A stretch of DNA of 64,000 nt from UBA826 sp045564655 (GCA_045564655.1 JBJLGX010000005.1:1-64000), one strand, 5' to 3'. Shown: positions 1-9,435, counted from the stretch's first letter. Program-made: numbers and translations. The notes: generated from the sequence alone by a model not told the origin.

Positions 1-533
1 ACATAGTTGGAATTTTCATCATATCTGTGGACTAAATTAGCACCATATCCATCAGCAACCCAAATGTCACCATTGCCACCAAAAGATTTTTCATTTACAG
101 CTATTGAAGTTGGAGCATATCTGTTATTTTGGTAATCTTCATGAATAGGGAAGGGAAGTTCAGATATTTCATTTCCAGACAGGGTACTTTTAAATACTCT
201 TCCTGATTTAGAATGACTTCCATCAGGATATTCATAACCTATATTTTTTTCTTTTCGAGACCCATTATCTGCTATCCAAATTATTTCACCAACCACTTCA
301 TCGTGAGACAAAGTTATTCCATGAGCATGGGTGAAATCCGCCTTCCAAGATTTAATAATTTTACCTTCTGGACTATAGGTAATTATTTTAGATTCACCAT
401 TATCTGAAGTTATTATTTCGCCATTAGTACGTATAGCCACACCTGAATGAGTCCACCCTGAGCGAGAAGCATCTGAGTGGATCATTTCAGCCCAAGAATC
501 ATTCCAATCGTATCTTAAAGAATCTTCAGGCAT
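1..533 (-). CDS. NHL-repeat beta-propeller protein, C-terminus cut by window edge
   Basis: This partial gene starts at the ATG at 531-533 and stays open to base 1, giving about 177 residues before the edge. The translation shows repeated propeller-type phrases such as THSGVAI, HAHGITL, IWIADNGS and DIWVADGYG, each a blade with the pattern hydrophobic-x-VADxG. This resembles the intact NHL protein encoded at 8404-9435. Such proteins are six-bladed propellers related to SMP-30 and peptidyl-hydroxyglycine lyases, but the substrate cannot be told from sequence. No signal peptide is seen at the N-terminus. It lies just downstream of the ADH gene on the same strand, 9 bases after its stop. The propeller assignment is fairly secure and the function is unknown. 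Confidence 0.8.
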   Translation of the reverse strand, partial: MPEDSLRYDWNDSWAEMIHSDASRSGWTHSGVAIRTNGEIITSDNGESKIITYSPEGKIIKSWKADFTHAHGITLSHDEVVGEIIWIADNGSRKEKNIGYEYPDGSHSKSGRVFKSTLSGNEISELPFPIHEDYQNNRYAPTSIAVNEKSFGGNGDIWVADGYGANLVHRYDENSNY

Positions 534-542
534 ACTAATTCT

Positions 543-1694
543 TTATGGATGAATGAGTACTTTGGTATACCCTTCAATCCTTTGGTCAAATTTTTTGTAC
601 GCATCCGGTGCTTCATCAAGTGAAATATCATGTGAAACCACAAAACTAGGAGAAGCCTTCTCAGCTATTATAAGATCTCGTAAATACGCATTATATTTTT
701 TAACATTACATTGACCAGTACCTAATCTTAGTCCTTTTTCAAAGAGTAACCCAAAATTGATCAATAAAGCACCAGATTTTGCGGATTCGTCCACTCCACC
801 CGGGTCTGAAGGTACATATAATCCTGGTATTCCCAATGCTCCTGTAGGTTTAACTACATCAATTACTTGATTTAATACGATATTAGGTATTTCTTCTTGT
901 TCACCGCCAGCAGCTGACGAACCTTTTGCGGCTGCTTGATAGCCTACCGCATCTATACCTTTGTCTACGCCTGTGTCGTTGCGTATATCACAAATCTGAT
1001 CTACAGGATTTCCATCATCAAAGTTTATAGGTATGGCTCCAATAGATTCGGCTTTATCTAATCGTTCTTGAACATGATCTATACAATATACTTCTGCAGC
1101 ACCACGTATTATGGAACTATAAGCTGCCATTAAGCCAACTGGTCCTGCCCCAAATACAGCGACACTTTCCCCAGGACTTACATCAGCCAATTCCGCTCCA
1201 TGATAACCTGTTGGAAATATGTCTGCTAATAGAGAAAAGTCAGACTCGAAATCATTACCTTTAGGTAAAGTGAGACAATTAAAGTCTGCAAATGGGACTT
1301 GCAAATATTCTGCCTGTCCACCTGTCCAAGGCCCCATGGCCACGTATCCGTAGGCTCCACCTGCAAACCCTGGGTTTACAGTTGTACAAAACCCAGTAAA
1401 GCCCCGTTGGCAATTCTTACAAAAACCACACGCTACATTAAAAGGCATAACAACTCTGTCACCAACTGATATATTTTTAACAGCACTACCAATCTCTTGG
1501 ACAATACCCATATTCTCATGTCCGAATACTATTCCTGGTTCTGCTGATGTTCTTCCTTCATACATGTGTAGATCAGAACCACATATACAACTAGAAGTTA
1601 TTTTAATGATCGCATCATTTGGATGCTGTATAGATGGATCTGGAACTGTTTCAATAGCTACTTCAAATGGTTTTTTATAAACTACCGCTTTCAA
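543..1694 (-). CDS. Zinc-dependent alcohol dehydrogenase, glutathione-independent formaldehyde dehydrogenase-like
   Basis: This is a medium-chain NAD-dependent dehydrogenase of about 383 residues. It has the catalytic zinc region CICGSDLH followed by GHENMG, four cysteines of the structural zinc (CGFCKNCQRGFTGFC) and a Rossmann motif GAGPVGLMAAY. The long insertion and the GIDAVGYQA segment match the formaldehyde dehydrogenase (dismutating) branch known from Pseudomonas. The frame is open upstream to a TTG at 1736, but a TTG at 1694 has AAGGGAG seven bases ahead and begins at KAVVYKKP, where family members normally start, so that start is preferred. It is divergent from the ACR3 gene. It probably oxidises formaldehyde or another small aldehyde or alcohol; the exact substrate is inferred. 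Confidence 0.85.
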   Translation of the reverse strand: MKAVVYKKPFEVAIETVPDPSIQHPNDAIIKITSSCICGSDLHMYEGRTSAEPGIVFGHENMGIVQEIGSAVKNISVGDRVVMPFNVACGFCKNCQRGFTGFCTTVNPGFAGGAYGYVAMGPWTGGQAEYLQVPFADFNCLTLPKGNDFESDFSLLADIFPTGYHGAELADVSPGESVAVFGAGPVGLMAAYSSIIRGAAEVYCIDHVQERLDKAESIGAIPINFDDGNPVDQICDIRNDTGVDKGIDAVGYQAAAKGSSAAGGEQEEIPNIVLNQVIDVVKPTGALGIPGLYVPSDPGGVDESAKSGALLINFGLLFEKGLRLGTGQCNVKKYNAYLRDLIIAEKASPSFVVSHDISLDEAPDAYKKFDQRIEGYTKVLIHP

Positions 1695-1769
1695 TGTACT
1701 ACTCCCTTGTATCTGTAAATTAGCCAATTTGTGCAATATTAACCAACAAAGCCCAAAGTTACAAATTTG

Positions 1770-1803
1770 AGGTTATTAATAGTTCGTTATTAATTTGTTA
1801 ATT
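1770..1803. repeat. Direct repeat in the divergent ADH/ACR3 intergenic region
   Basis: The 9-mer gttattaat occurs twice about 14 bases apart, followed by a related tttgttaat, in the gap between two divergent genes. This could be an operator for an ArsR-type regulator, but A/T bias alone can give such repeats, so confidence is low. Confidence 0.25.
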
Positions 1804-1863
1804 TCAATTAAAACAATTTATTGATATATTTTATTAATGGTTTAAATTAGTAAGGGATTAAAT

Positions 1864-2898
1864 ATGGGAATATTTGAAAAGTATCTTACAATTTGGGTAG
1901 GACTTGCTATATTTTTGGGTGTCGTATTAGGCAATATTTTTCCTGAATTATTTCAAAATATTGAAAAATTAGAATATTCAAAAGTTAATATTTTAATCGC
2001 CGTTTGTATATGGGCTATGGTTTATCCTATGATGGCTCAAATTGATTTTGTATCATTGAGAAATATTGGTGATAAACCAGGAGGATTATTCCTTACACTA
2101 ATAGTTAATTGGCTAATCAAACCATTTAGTATGGCTTTTTTAGGGTATCTATTTTTTAAAATATTATTTGTAGATATAGTTGATCCTCAAACAGCAAATG
2201 AATATATTGCTGGGATGATTCTATTAGGTGTAGCTCCATGTACAGCTATGGTTTTTGTTTGGAGCCAACTTACCAAAGGGGATCCAGGATACACTCTTAT
2301 TCAAGTTTCTGTTAATGATGTAATCATGATATTTGCCTTTGCTCCTATTGCAGCTTTGCTTCTTGGAGTTTCCGATATAGCAATACCTTGGGAAACGTTA
2401 CTACTTTCTGTTATTTTATATGTTGTGATCCCATTATTGGCTGGTATAGCAACTAGGTATTTGTTATATAAATTCAGTTCTATTAATAATTTAAATCGCA
2501 TATTAGTTACAGTTAAGCCATTTTCAATGCTAGGCCTGATTCTAACCGTACTTTTATTGTTTACCTTGCAAGCTGAAGTGATTATTGATAAACCACAAAT
2601 CATTATTCTGATTGCTATTCCATTGTTGATTCAGACGTATAGTATTTTTGCTATTGCTTATGGAGCTGCTAAACTTCTGAAATTAAATCATGAAATTGCA
2701 GCTCCTGCTTGCCTTATTGGCACGTCAAACTTTTTTGAGTTAGCTGTTGCTGTGGCAATATCAGTTTACGGATTAAATTCTGGAGCGGCTTTAGCAACGG
2801 TAGTCGGAGTTTTAGTAGAAGTACCAGTAATGCTTTCATTGGTATATTTTGTTAATAGGACTAGAAAATATTTCCCTTCTACTAAAGAATCATATTAA
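1864..2898 (+). CDS. acr3: ACR3-family arsenite efflux transporter
   Basis: This inner-membrane carrier has 344 residues and about ten hydrophobic segments. The family signature GVAPCTAMVFVWSQLTKGDPGYTL is seen at about residues 122-145, with the conserved cysteine at 126 that ACR3 proteins need for arsenite export, followed by VNDVIMIFAFAPI. Length is normal for the family. The start has AAGGGA at the right distance (taagggattaaatATG). No arsC, arsM or arsR lies beside it, so this is a lone arsenite pump, and any regulator would be encoded elsewhere. It is divergent from the ADH gene and convergent with the MFS gene, whose stop lies 5 bases away. Selectivity for As(III) over Sb(III) cannot be judged from sequence. 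Confidence 0.92.
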   Translation: MGIFEKYLTIWVGLAIFLGVVLGNIFPELFQNIEKLEYSKVNILIAVCIWAMVYPMMAQIDFVSLRNIGDKPGGLFLTLIVNWLIKPFSMAFLGYLFFKILFVDIVDPQTANEYIAGMILLGVAPCTAMVFVWSQLTKGDPGYTLIQVSVNDVIMIFAFAPIAALLLGVSDIAIPWETLLLSVILYVVIPLLAGIATRYLLYKFSSINNLNRILVTVKPFSMLGLILTVLLLFTLQAEVIIDKPQIIILIAIPLLIQTYSIFAIAYGAAKLLKLNHEIAAPACLIGTSNFFELAVAVAISVYGLNSGAALATVVGVLVEVPVMLSLVYFVNRTRKYFPSTKESY

Positions 2899-2903
2899 AC
2901 AGA

Positions 2904-4205
2904 TTACTTCCTTAAAGACGGGTGTAATGGTTTTCTACACACTAAAAATGAAAAACTTCCAAGTAATCCTGCTGCCGCAATTAATAAAAATCCAGATTCA
3001 TAGTTGCCAGTACTTTCATATAAAATACTAGTGACCCATGGTCCTGATAGTGTTAGTAGCATCATTGGAATCATAGAAACACCCATAATTTTACCAAAGG
3101 ATTTCCTTCCAAAGTACTCTCCACGCATTGCAGTCGTTAAAGGAGCACGCGCACCAAATCCAATTCCATATATTATTGCAAATAAAATCGCAATCAATAT
3201 ATTCGAAACATATACAGCTATAAAAACACCTAATGCTTGCAATGCCCCAAAAGCCCAATTGCTTATCTCTTTAGGTAACCTGTCACCGACTATACCACCA
3301 GCTAGTTGACCTATCCCACCTATTCCCATTGCAATGCCCCACATAAGTGCTGACATTTCAATGCTAAGACCTTGATTATTAAAAGCTAATATAAGATGAA
3401 CCATCATTGTAGAAGTTAACATTGCAGAAGCTCCGTGTCCCAACCCCATAAACCAAAAAGACTTTTCTTTCATTGCTTCATGTATCGTAAAGTCTAAAGA
3501 CTTAAGTGGTTTCGTTTTACGAAATGGTATATTTTCTTTTGTTTCAAATTCTTTAACATGTTTTGGGGATGTAGGTACATCTTGGATTACTTTCCATAAT
3601 AGTAGCGGCAATAGTATGGCTATAAATGCTACTAATATGGATGCGTTTCTCCATCCTAAAAAATTTGGTGATATTAAAATCGCCATTAAAGGTACCAAAA
3701 GGAATGTACCTAATGAAAACCCGAGTGAAACAACTGCCATCGCTAAGCTTCTATATCTAGTAAACCAATTGTTTGTTAATACCATCATAGGAATAAACCC
3801 ACCCATGGTATTACCAAGCATAATGAGTATATATGCAAAATAAAACATTATGGGGGATAAGAAATATTCTGGATTGTCACCAAATGGAACAGTTTGACTG
3901 AGAACAATGAAACCTGCAGCAACAATAACAACTCCCATTACAGCTACTTTCTTAGGTCCTATTTTGTCAATTAAGTATCCTACGAGAGGGCCTGCAACCC
4001 CATTTTCAAACTGTCCTAGCGTAAATGCGATTGCAAGTTGTGTTCTACCCCATCCAAATTCTTTTTCTAAGGAATCTATCCATAATCCAGTTGATCCATA
4101 TGTTGGTGCTGACAGCAATGCATTTATCGCTAATGCTGTTAAAGCAATCCACCAACCGTAGTATATTTTCCCTAAATTAAACGTAGTCATAGGGTAACGA
4201 TACAT
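2904..4205 (-). CDS. MFS transporter (oxalate/formate antiporter-like)
   Basis: This major facilitator protein has 433 residues and twelve predicted hydrophobic helices. N-terminal features are YYGWWIALTALAINA, GLWIDSLEKEFGWGRTQ and GPLVGYLIDKIGPKKV, the last being the loop 2-3 MFS signature. This N-terminal pattern is typical of monocarboxylate / oxalate:formate antiporter-like MFS proteins. A second, shorter start (ATG at 4190) is possible, and neither has a clear Shine-Dalgarno. The annotated ATG lies inside the left arm of a perfect inverted repeat (4203-4246), so its expression may be controlled there. It is downstream of the transketolase-like gene on the same strand with a 49-base gap. 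The substrate is unknown; an organic acid is the likeliest class. Confidence 0.8.
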   Translation of the reverse strand: MYRYPMTTFNLGKIYYGWWIALTALAINALLSAPTYGSTGLWIDSLEKEFGWGRTQLAIAFTLGQFENGVAGPLVGYLIDKIGPKKVAVMGVVIVAAGFIVLSQTVPFGDNPEYFLSPIMFYFAYILIMLGNTMGGFIPMMVLTNNWFTRYRSLAMAVVSLGFSLGTFLLVPLMAILISPNFLGWRNASILVAFIAILLPLLLWKVIQDVPTSPKHVKEFETKENIPFRKTKPLKSLDFTIHEAMKEKSFWFMGLGHGASAMLTSTMMVHLILAFNNQGLSIEMSALMWGIAMGIGGIGQLAGGIVGDRLPKEISNWAFGALQALGVFIAVYVSNILIAILFAIIYGIGFGARAPLTTAMRGEYFGRKSFGKIMGVSMIPMMLLTLSGPWVTSILYESTGNYESGFLLIAAAGLLGSFSFLVCRKPLHPSLRK

Positions 4206-4246
4206 ATTCGTGAATTATATTTCAAGTATATAAATTCACGAATATG
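4203..4246. repeat. Perfect 14-bp inverted repeat at the MFS start codon
   Basis: Arms catattcgtgaatt (4203-4216) and aattcacgaatatg (4233-4246) are exact reverse complements with a 16-base spacer; with a one-base bulge the pairing extends further inward. The left arm contains the MFS start codon. No run of U follows the stem on the minus strand, so it does not look like a standard intrinsic terminator for the upstream gene. An operator or a 5' hairpin controlling translation is possible. Confidence 0.6.
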
Positions 4247-4254
4247 AAGATCTA

Positions 4255-6786
4255 TTATGAGTCCAAATAAGACTTTTGAGTTTCAATTCTTTTTTTATGG
4301 TCTAAAGCAAATCGCTTAATAGATTCAAATATAGTTTCTTTATCTAAATTAGCTTCTTTTATAACCTCTGATTCAGTGCCACCTGATAGCCATTGGTCAT
4401 TCCAATCAGATATCAAAGAATATTTTTCAGTTAATGGACCAACATTTGATATAGGCCACATTCTTTTAGTTCCTGTACTAATAATCATCATATCGTAGTA
4501 AGCTGACGAGGGTAATACAGAGTTTTTATAGTCATCTGATTGTCTGTTAAAAAGTTCTTCTGAAATTGCAGATATTATTTTAACGTTTAATTTTGCAGAT
4601 ATTATTTTATTTAATATGGCTATTACTCCATTCGTTGAAGAAGAACCTTGAACAATAATATATCCTTGTTTGGGAGCCTTATTGTCAAAATCCTTAATGA
4701 CATAGAAACCTTTTTGAGCAGCCAATATATCGGAGTCTGCAAGTGTATTTCTATCTACAACTGGGAAGTCAGGTCTGGCAACTTCAATAGTTATAATTCC
4801 AACTTTAGGATCCTTAGCGGCTATTTCGATTGCAGCCATATATCCAGGCGCAACATCGTTGTAATCCCAAAAACTCAAATTGATTATTTGATTTTTTGGG
4901 AATAATTTCCATACCTGAGGAGAAAATATCCCAAAGTGAGTTCGGGCATCTGCAGCAGTTTCTGGTCCGGAGTGCCCAGCTAATATATTTAATACGCCAA
5001 CTCTAAAAGGACTGTCTTGGTTTTGTTGGCTCCAAATCCTAGCAGGTAAATACATTAAAGGTGTAAACGCACCATAAGTTCCACTTATTGCCCAGACTCC
5101 AGAATGTATATTAGGATCTATTGATGCGGACTGACTTATAAGGCCTATTGCTGTAGATGCATTGCCAGCTTCTTGTATCGCAGACCTAAGCCTGTTTCCA
5201 GAAGGGTTTGTTACAGGATCATAATGCCCCCAAAGAGAACCTTTTTCAATATTTATAGAATCTGCTAAATCGGCAGCTAAAAGCATCAAACGGTTTTCAG
5301 TAACATAATTTATCCATTTAACAGATTCAGATATAGCTCTACGGCTGCCGGCCTTAACTCCGGGTTTTTCGAAAAGTTTTATATCAACTTCTTTAGATTC
5401 ACCAGTCATCTGATTAGAGACATTTACTTTTACTGGATCTAAAGGAATATTCGACGGTAACAAACGGGAATCTTGAAAAGGATCAGAATTTGGATTTATT
5501 TTTAAATTTATATCGTCTAATACTTGATCTCCAATATTAACTAATCGATCAGATATCCAATTCCCTAATCCGTTTTTGTCCAATACTGACATAACAATAT
5601 CAATATTTTCCTTATATTGAATAAGTCTTTCTTTTTCATCTGTAACAGGACCATTTGATAAATTTTTAAACTTAACAGAAAACTTTTCTTCAAAAGTTTT
5701 GGCCAATGCGATGAAATAATCTGAGTTCATAGAGAATGTATATGGATGGCTTGCATAGCTAACTATTTGATCACCATAATCAGGTATTTGCCCGTTTTTA
5801 GCCCCAGGCCACCATCCTTTGGTTGTATTTCCTATAACAATCATTGGCCTACGGTCATCTTCGGGCCAATCTTCCATTGATTTTAGTACTGAGACAACCT
5901 GGTCGATTTCGTTAGCGTTATCAATTGTAAATACATTCCAACCATAAGAATTCCATTGATCTGAAATGCGATAAGAATCAAATTTTTCTGGGACAATACC
6001 CCCAACTAATGTATCGTCAATTCCAGCATTATTGTAAGAAAGCAATATTCTTAATCGTTTACCTACTTGTTGAGCAACCGCTTGAGTTTTCATTTCTTGA
6101 GCATGTCCGGCAGTCATTGCAAATTCGCCTTCAATACCAATTATTTTTGGAGATTCTGAAGCTCCAAGCATTTCCCAAAAAACTGCTTTCCCTGCTGCTG
6201 TAGCAATCCCGACACCCGAAGGACCTCCATTCACATCATTTGTTAAATCTGTGCTTTCAGAATGTCCTGACAAAGCCCTTATTCCACGAATTTTTGCTTG
6301 TTTGAAAGCGGGATGATCATCCAATCCATGTGATTGCAAAAGCGTTTCAAGAGCATCCTTACCTCTTCTAAATCCTAAAGAATCAATAGAAAGTAGCGTT
6401 TGATTGGGATCTGCATAATAAATTTCAGAATTGGTTTTGTTATATTCCTTATTTAATGCTTCTCCTAAAACCATCCATAAGGCATAAGTAGCAGGCGCGT
6501 TATGGCCACCTGCTAAAAGGAATTTATCTGAATATGGGTGTTTAGGTCTTCTATAATCGTATTTCAATCCGCCTAATTCAGGTCCAGCAAGATGTGTGGC
6601 AACAGTATATGGAGTGTAAGCTAACGGACCTCCAAAGTGGCCTGTTTGGGAGTAATTCCCCATCATTACGAGTGTCATAGCTGTTACAAAAGCTACATCT
6701 TCTAATCGTTCTCTATCATATTCAGGTAATTTAATTTCCGAATATTTTATTACTGGATTAGTTGTCACATTTTGAATTTTTGCCAT
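4255..6786 (-). CDS. Transketolase-like thiamine-diphosphate enzyme
   Basis: This 843-residue ThDP enzyme has an N-terminal transketolase-type domain (LAGGHNAPATYALW at 91-104). A cofactor region runs from IGIEGEFAM (216-224) to YNNAGID (251-257), followed by a pyrimidine-binding middle domain and a transketolase C-terminal domain (YDMMIISTGT). It is longer than classical transketolase (about 660) and closer in size to homodimeric pyruvate dehydrogenase E1 or phosphoketolase. The metal-ligand Asp of the usual GDG motif reads Glu (E219). A good promoter lies upstream at 6845-6873. It is followed by the MFS gene. The ThDP fold is secure; whether it moves C2 units or acts on a 2-oxo acid is not decidable here. 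Confidence 0.82.
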   Translation of the reverse strand: MAKIQNVTTNPVIKYSEIKLPEYDRERLEDVAFVTAMTLVMMGNYSQTGHFGGPLAYTPYTVATHLAGPELGGLKYDYRRPKHPYSDKFLLAGGHNAPATYALWMVLGEALNKEYNKTNSEIYYADPNQTLLSIDSLGFRRGKDALETLLQSHGLDDHPAFKQAKIRGIRALSGHSESTDLTNDVNGGPSGVGIATAAGKAVFWEMLGASESPKIIGIEGEFAMTAGHAQEMKTQAVAQQVGKRLRILLSYNNAGIDDTLVGGIVPEKFDSYRISDQWNSYGWNVFTIDNANEIDQVVSVLKSMEDWPEDDRRPMIVIGNTTKGWWPGAKNGQIPDYGDQIVSYASHPYTFSMNSDYFIALAKTFEEKFSVKFKNLSNGPVTDEKERLIQYKENIDIVMSVLDKNGLGNWISDRLVNIGDQVLDDINLKINPNSDPFQDSRLLPSNIPLDPVKVNVSNQMTGESKEVDIKLFEKPGVKAGSRRAISESVKWINYVTENRLMLLAADLADSINIEKGSLWGHYDPVTNPSGNRLRSAIQEAGNASTAIGLISQSASIDPNIHSGVWAISGTYGAFTPLMYLPARIWSQQNQDSPFRVGVLNILAGHSGPETAADARTHFGIFSPQVWKLFPKNQIINLSFWDYNDVAPGYMAAIEIAAKDPKVGIITIEVARPDFPVVDRNTLADSDILAAQKGFYVIKDFDNKAPKQGYIIVQGSSSTNGVIAILNKIISAKLNVKIISAISEELFNRQSDDYKNSVLPSSAYYDMMIISTGTKRMWPISNVGPLTEKYSLISDWNDQWLSGGTESEVIKEANLDKETIFESIKRFALDHKKRIETQKSYLDS

Positions 6787-6844
6787 TATTTAGTTGTAAA
6801 CCTCTAGATAGCTAATAAAAGTTAATATCAATCTTTATTTAAGA

Positions 6845-6873
6845 ATATTATTGGAGCAGTTAAGTCTAGTCAA
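6845..6873 (-). promoter_or_regulatory. Sigma-70-type promoter of the transketolase-like gene
   Basis: On the minus strand TTGACT (6868-6873) and TAATAT (6845-6850) are separated by exactly 17 bases, close to the -35/-10 consensus. The predicted transcript would start near 6838 and leave a leader of about 50 bases before the ATG at 6786. Confidence 0.6.
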
Positions 6874-6882
6874 TCTATTATT

Positions 6883-8286
6883 TTATACATTTGGATGATT
6901 AGTTTTCCAAGGGGTACTTTGTTCATACAGTTGACCAATTGCACAAATTAAAGCTTCAGACATAGGTTTTCCTATTATTTGCAATCCAATCGGCAATCCT
7001 GAATCACTCATTCCACACGGTAAAGTTAAGGCAGGATACCTGTTGAAATCAAAAGGAACTGTGAATTTTTGTACTGCTGTACCTGCTCTTGAATTATCAT
7101 TTGGTCCGTAACTTATAGAATCGTTAACATCGTGAGCGTGGCTTATAACGCATGGCGCTATTAAAACATCAACATCTTTTAAGGAATTTGCAATCAAAGT
7201 ATTTGATTCATCACGCCCAACACAAGCTTCTATATATTGGTCTTTAGTTACAGAATTACCCAATTCTAGCCAATTCCTAAACCAAGGACCATATTCATCC
7301 TTTCGTGACGGGAAATAATCTGCATGAGCAATGGCTGCTTCAGCAGTACATAAAGTAGGCCAATACGGTAAAAAGTCTTGTATATTTAATGGCATTTCAA
7401 CATCTTGAATATTAAATTTCAAATCTTTAAATATTTCAATTGCTGAACGTATTGCTGTAGCAATTTCTAAGTCGACTCCATCTGACGCATAGTGGTCATC
7501 ATATCCAATAATTATGTTATCCATCTCTACTGAATCAGGATCTTCGTAGATGTCATATTTAACACTTGTGAGATCTTTTGGGTCAAATCCTTTTATTGCA
7601 TTAAACATTGTCCAAGCGTCCTTTACAGAACGAGTCATTGGTCCAACATGATCTAGAGATTGCGCGAGATCTAACACTCCATATCTGCTTACTCTTCCAT
7701 ATGTAGGTTTTAAACCAACAATTCCACACGCAGAAGAGGGATATCTAATAGATCCGCCAGTATCACTACCTAAAGAACCAAAACACAAACCTGCGGATGT
7801 GCCTGCTCCCGAGCCACTAGAAGAACTACCTGACCATTTGGTTATATCCCAAGGATTTTTAGGGACTTGTCTCTTAGGGTTATATCCACCCATTGCTCCT
7901 TCCGTTAAGTTCAATTTACCTAACAATATTGCCCCTGCTTTTTCTAAACGTTCAACGACTGTAGAATTATATTTCGGGACAAAATTTTCCAATACAGCGG
8001 TACCACCCATAGTTCTAACACCATTGGTGTAACATAAATCTTTAACTGCTATCGGAATTCCATACATTGGTAAATCTGAGATTTCAGAATTCTCTGATAA
8101 TTTCCTAGCTTTATCCAAAGCTGTATCTCTCATCAATGTAGCATAGGATAATATCTCCGTATCAATCGAATCAATCCTATCAAACATATATTGGGTAAGT
8201 TCAATAGGAGAGAGATCATTTTGCTTGTATAAGGATCTTATTTGACTCATTGAAAAATAATGCATTGGCAATTCTTTTGTAGTCAC
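6883..8286 (-). CDS. Amidase signature family hydrolase (GatA-like)
   Basis: This amidase-signature protein has about 467 residues. The catalytic lysine lies in GIPIAVKDLCYTNG, and the Ser-cisSer-nucleophile block is in SGSSSSGSGAGTSAG followed by GSDTGGSIRYPSS. It ends with LPIGLQIIGKPMSE, typical of this family. The frame opens at 8337, but a GTG at 8284-8286 with AAGGGGG five bases ahead is the better start. No gatB or gatC is adjacent, so a role as a stand-alone amide hydrolase in catabolism is likelier than in tRNA amidation. Upstream, TTGTAT-18-TATCAT (8318-8347) could be the promoter. Family assignment is firm and the substrate is unknown. Confidence 0.88.
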   Translation of the reverse strand: MTTKELPMHYFSMSQIRSLYKQNDLSPIELTQYMFDRIDSIDTEILSYATLMRDTALDKARKLSENSEISDLPMYGIPIAVKDLCYTNGVRTMGGTAVLENFVPKYNSTVVERLEKAGAILLGKLNLTEGAMGGYNPKRQVPKNPWDITKWSGSSSSGSGAGTSAGLCFGSLGSDTGGSIRYPSSACGIVGLKPTYGRVSRYGVLDLAQSLDHVGPMTRSVKDAWTMFNAIKGFDPKDLTSVKYDIYEDPDSVEMDNIIIGYDDHYASDGVDLEIATAIRSAIEIFKDLKFNIQDVEMPLNIQDFLPYWPTLCTAEAAIAHADYFPSRKDEYGPWFRNWLELGNSVTKDQYIEACVGRDESNTLIANSLKDVDVLIAPCVISHAHDVNDSISYGPNDNSRAGTAVQKFTVPFDFNRYPALTLPCGMSDSGLPIGLQIIGKPMSEALICAIGQLYEQSTPWKTNHPNV

Positions 8287-8317
8287 AATATCCCCCTTAA
8301 TTCGATAAATCACGTAT

Positions 8318-8347
8318 ATGATACACTTAAAAAACAAGCAGATACAA
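8318..8347 (-). promoter_or_regulatory. Probable promoter of the amidase gene
   Basis: Minus strand TTGTAT (8342-8347) and TATCAT (8318-8323) are spaced by 18 bases and sit about 32 bases ahead of the preferred GTG start at 8286. The -10 matches five of six consensus bases. Confidence 0.4.
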
Positions 8348-8403
8348 CATGTCGCGATCTTTCATTTTGAATAACTATATATTGTGCAGGATATTATTGA
8401 ATT

Positions 8404-9435
8404 ATGGCTGATAATTCTAAACATTGGGAATATGGAATTAATGAAGATCTTACATTAGATATCACATCTCAAACTCCAATATTAATAGGGGAAAATGAAT
8501 TCACATACCGAGTCACTGGATTAAACTGGGGAAATATACCAAATAATTGGTCTTATAAAGAAGCTACCTCTGTTGCAACTGATTCAGAAGATAATGTATT
8601 CGTTTTCAATCGTGGAAACATTCCCATGATAGTGTTTAACCCAGAAGGTGACGTGATCGATAAATGGGGGGAAGGAATATTTTCTAGCCCTCACGGAATT
8701 ACGATAGATTCTAATGATGAAATATTTTGTGTGGATTCTGGTGATCATACCGTTAGGAAATTTACCAAGAAAGGCGATTTGATATTTGAAATTGGCACCT
8801 CAGGTAAACCTTCTGAACCCATGAGTGGGATTCCATTCGGTAAACCTACTCACGTAGCTATTGACCAGAACACAAATCAATTTTATGTCTCTGATGGGTA
8901 TTCCAATGCAAGAATACACAAATATTCCTCTGATGGAAATTTATTATTTTCATGGGGAGAATCAGGTACAGATCAAGGTCAATTTAATATTGTTCATAAC
9001 ATTGAGGTAGATAGTAGTGGCAGGGTTTATGTAGCTGATAGAGAAAATCATAGAATTCAAATTTTTGACGAAAATGGGAAATTTGAAAATCAGTGGGTTA
9101 ACATGTCAAAAGCAGCTGCGTTATGTATTTTTACAGAGAATCAAACTGAATTAATGCTAGTAGGGGAATATTTTGCAGGAATAAAACCTAATTCAATGGG
9201 AACAAATTTAGGGCCTCGTCTTTCTGTTCTGGATCTTGCAGGCAATGTATTAGCACGAATAGGTAAAAACAGTTACGGGTCAGAATCAGGCAGGTTTTTT
9301 TCCCCTCATGGAATCACTATGGATTCTAAAGGAGACATATATGTTGCTGAAGTTTCCTGGAGTGACTACGGTAGTCAAATGAATCCTCCACGTGAATTAA
9401 GGTCGTTGCAAAAACTAGAGAGAATTATAAGCTAA
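8404..9435 (+). CDS. NHL-repeat beta-propeller protein (peptidyl-hydroxyglycine lyase-like)
   Basis: This protein has 343 residues built of propeller blades. Recurrent units are SPHGITIDSNDEIFCVDSGDHTVRKF, HVAIDQNTNQFYVSDGYSN and HNIEVDSSGRVYVADRENHRIQIF, then SPHGITMDSKGDIYVAEVSW near the C-terminus. Histidines in the HGI and HNI positions and DxG/DRENHR loops resemble the lyase domain of peptidylglycine amidating enzymes, where they bind metal. There is no signal peptide, so a cytoplasmic location is likely. Its stop overlaps the convergent thiS stop by four bases. A related propeller gene begins the window at 533. It may be a lactonase or lyase in catabolism; the substrate is not known. 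Confidence 0.82.
   Translation: MADNSKHWEYGINEDLTLDITSQTPILIGENEFTYRVTGLNWGNIPNNWSYKEATSVATDSEDNVFVFNRGNIPMIVFNPEGDVIDKWGEGIFSSPHGITIDSNDEIFCVDSGDHTVRKFTKKGDLIFEIGTSGKPSEPMSGIPFGKPTHVAIDQNTNQFYVSDGYSNARIHKYSSDGNLLFSWGESGTDQGQFNIVHNIEVDSSGRVYVADRENHRIQIFDENGKFENQWVNMSKAAALCIFTENQTELMLVGEYFAGIKPNSMGTNLGPRLSVLDLAGNVLARIGKNSYGSESGRFFSPHGITMDSKGDIYVAEVSWSDYGSQMNPPRELRSLQKLERIIS

Noticed and set aside
6883..8286. GatA subunit of the tRNA amidotransferase
   Set aside because: No gatB or gatC is adjacent; stand-alone amidases of this family are common, so the generic call is kept.
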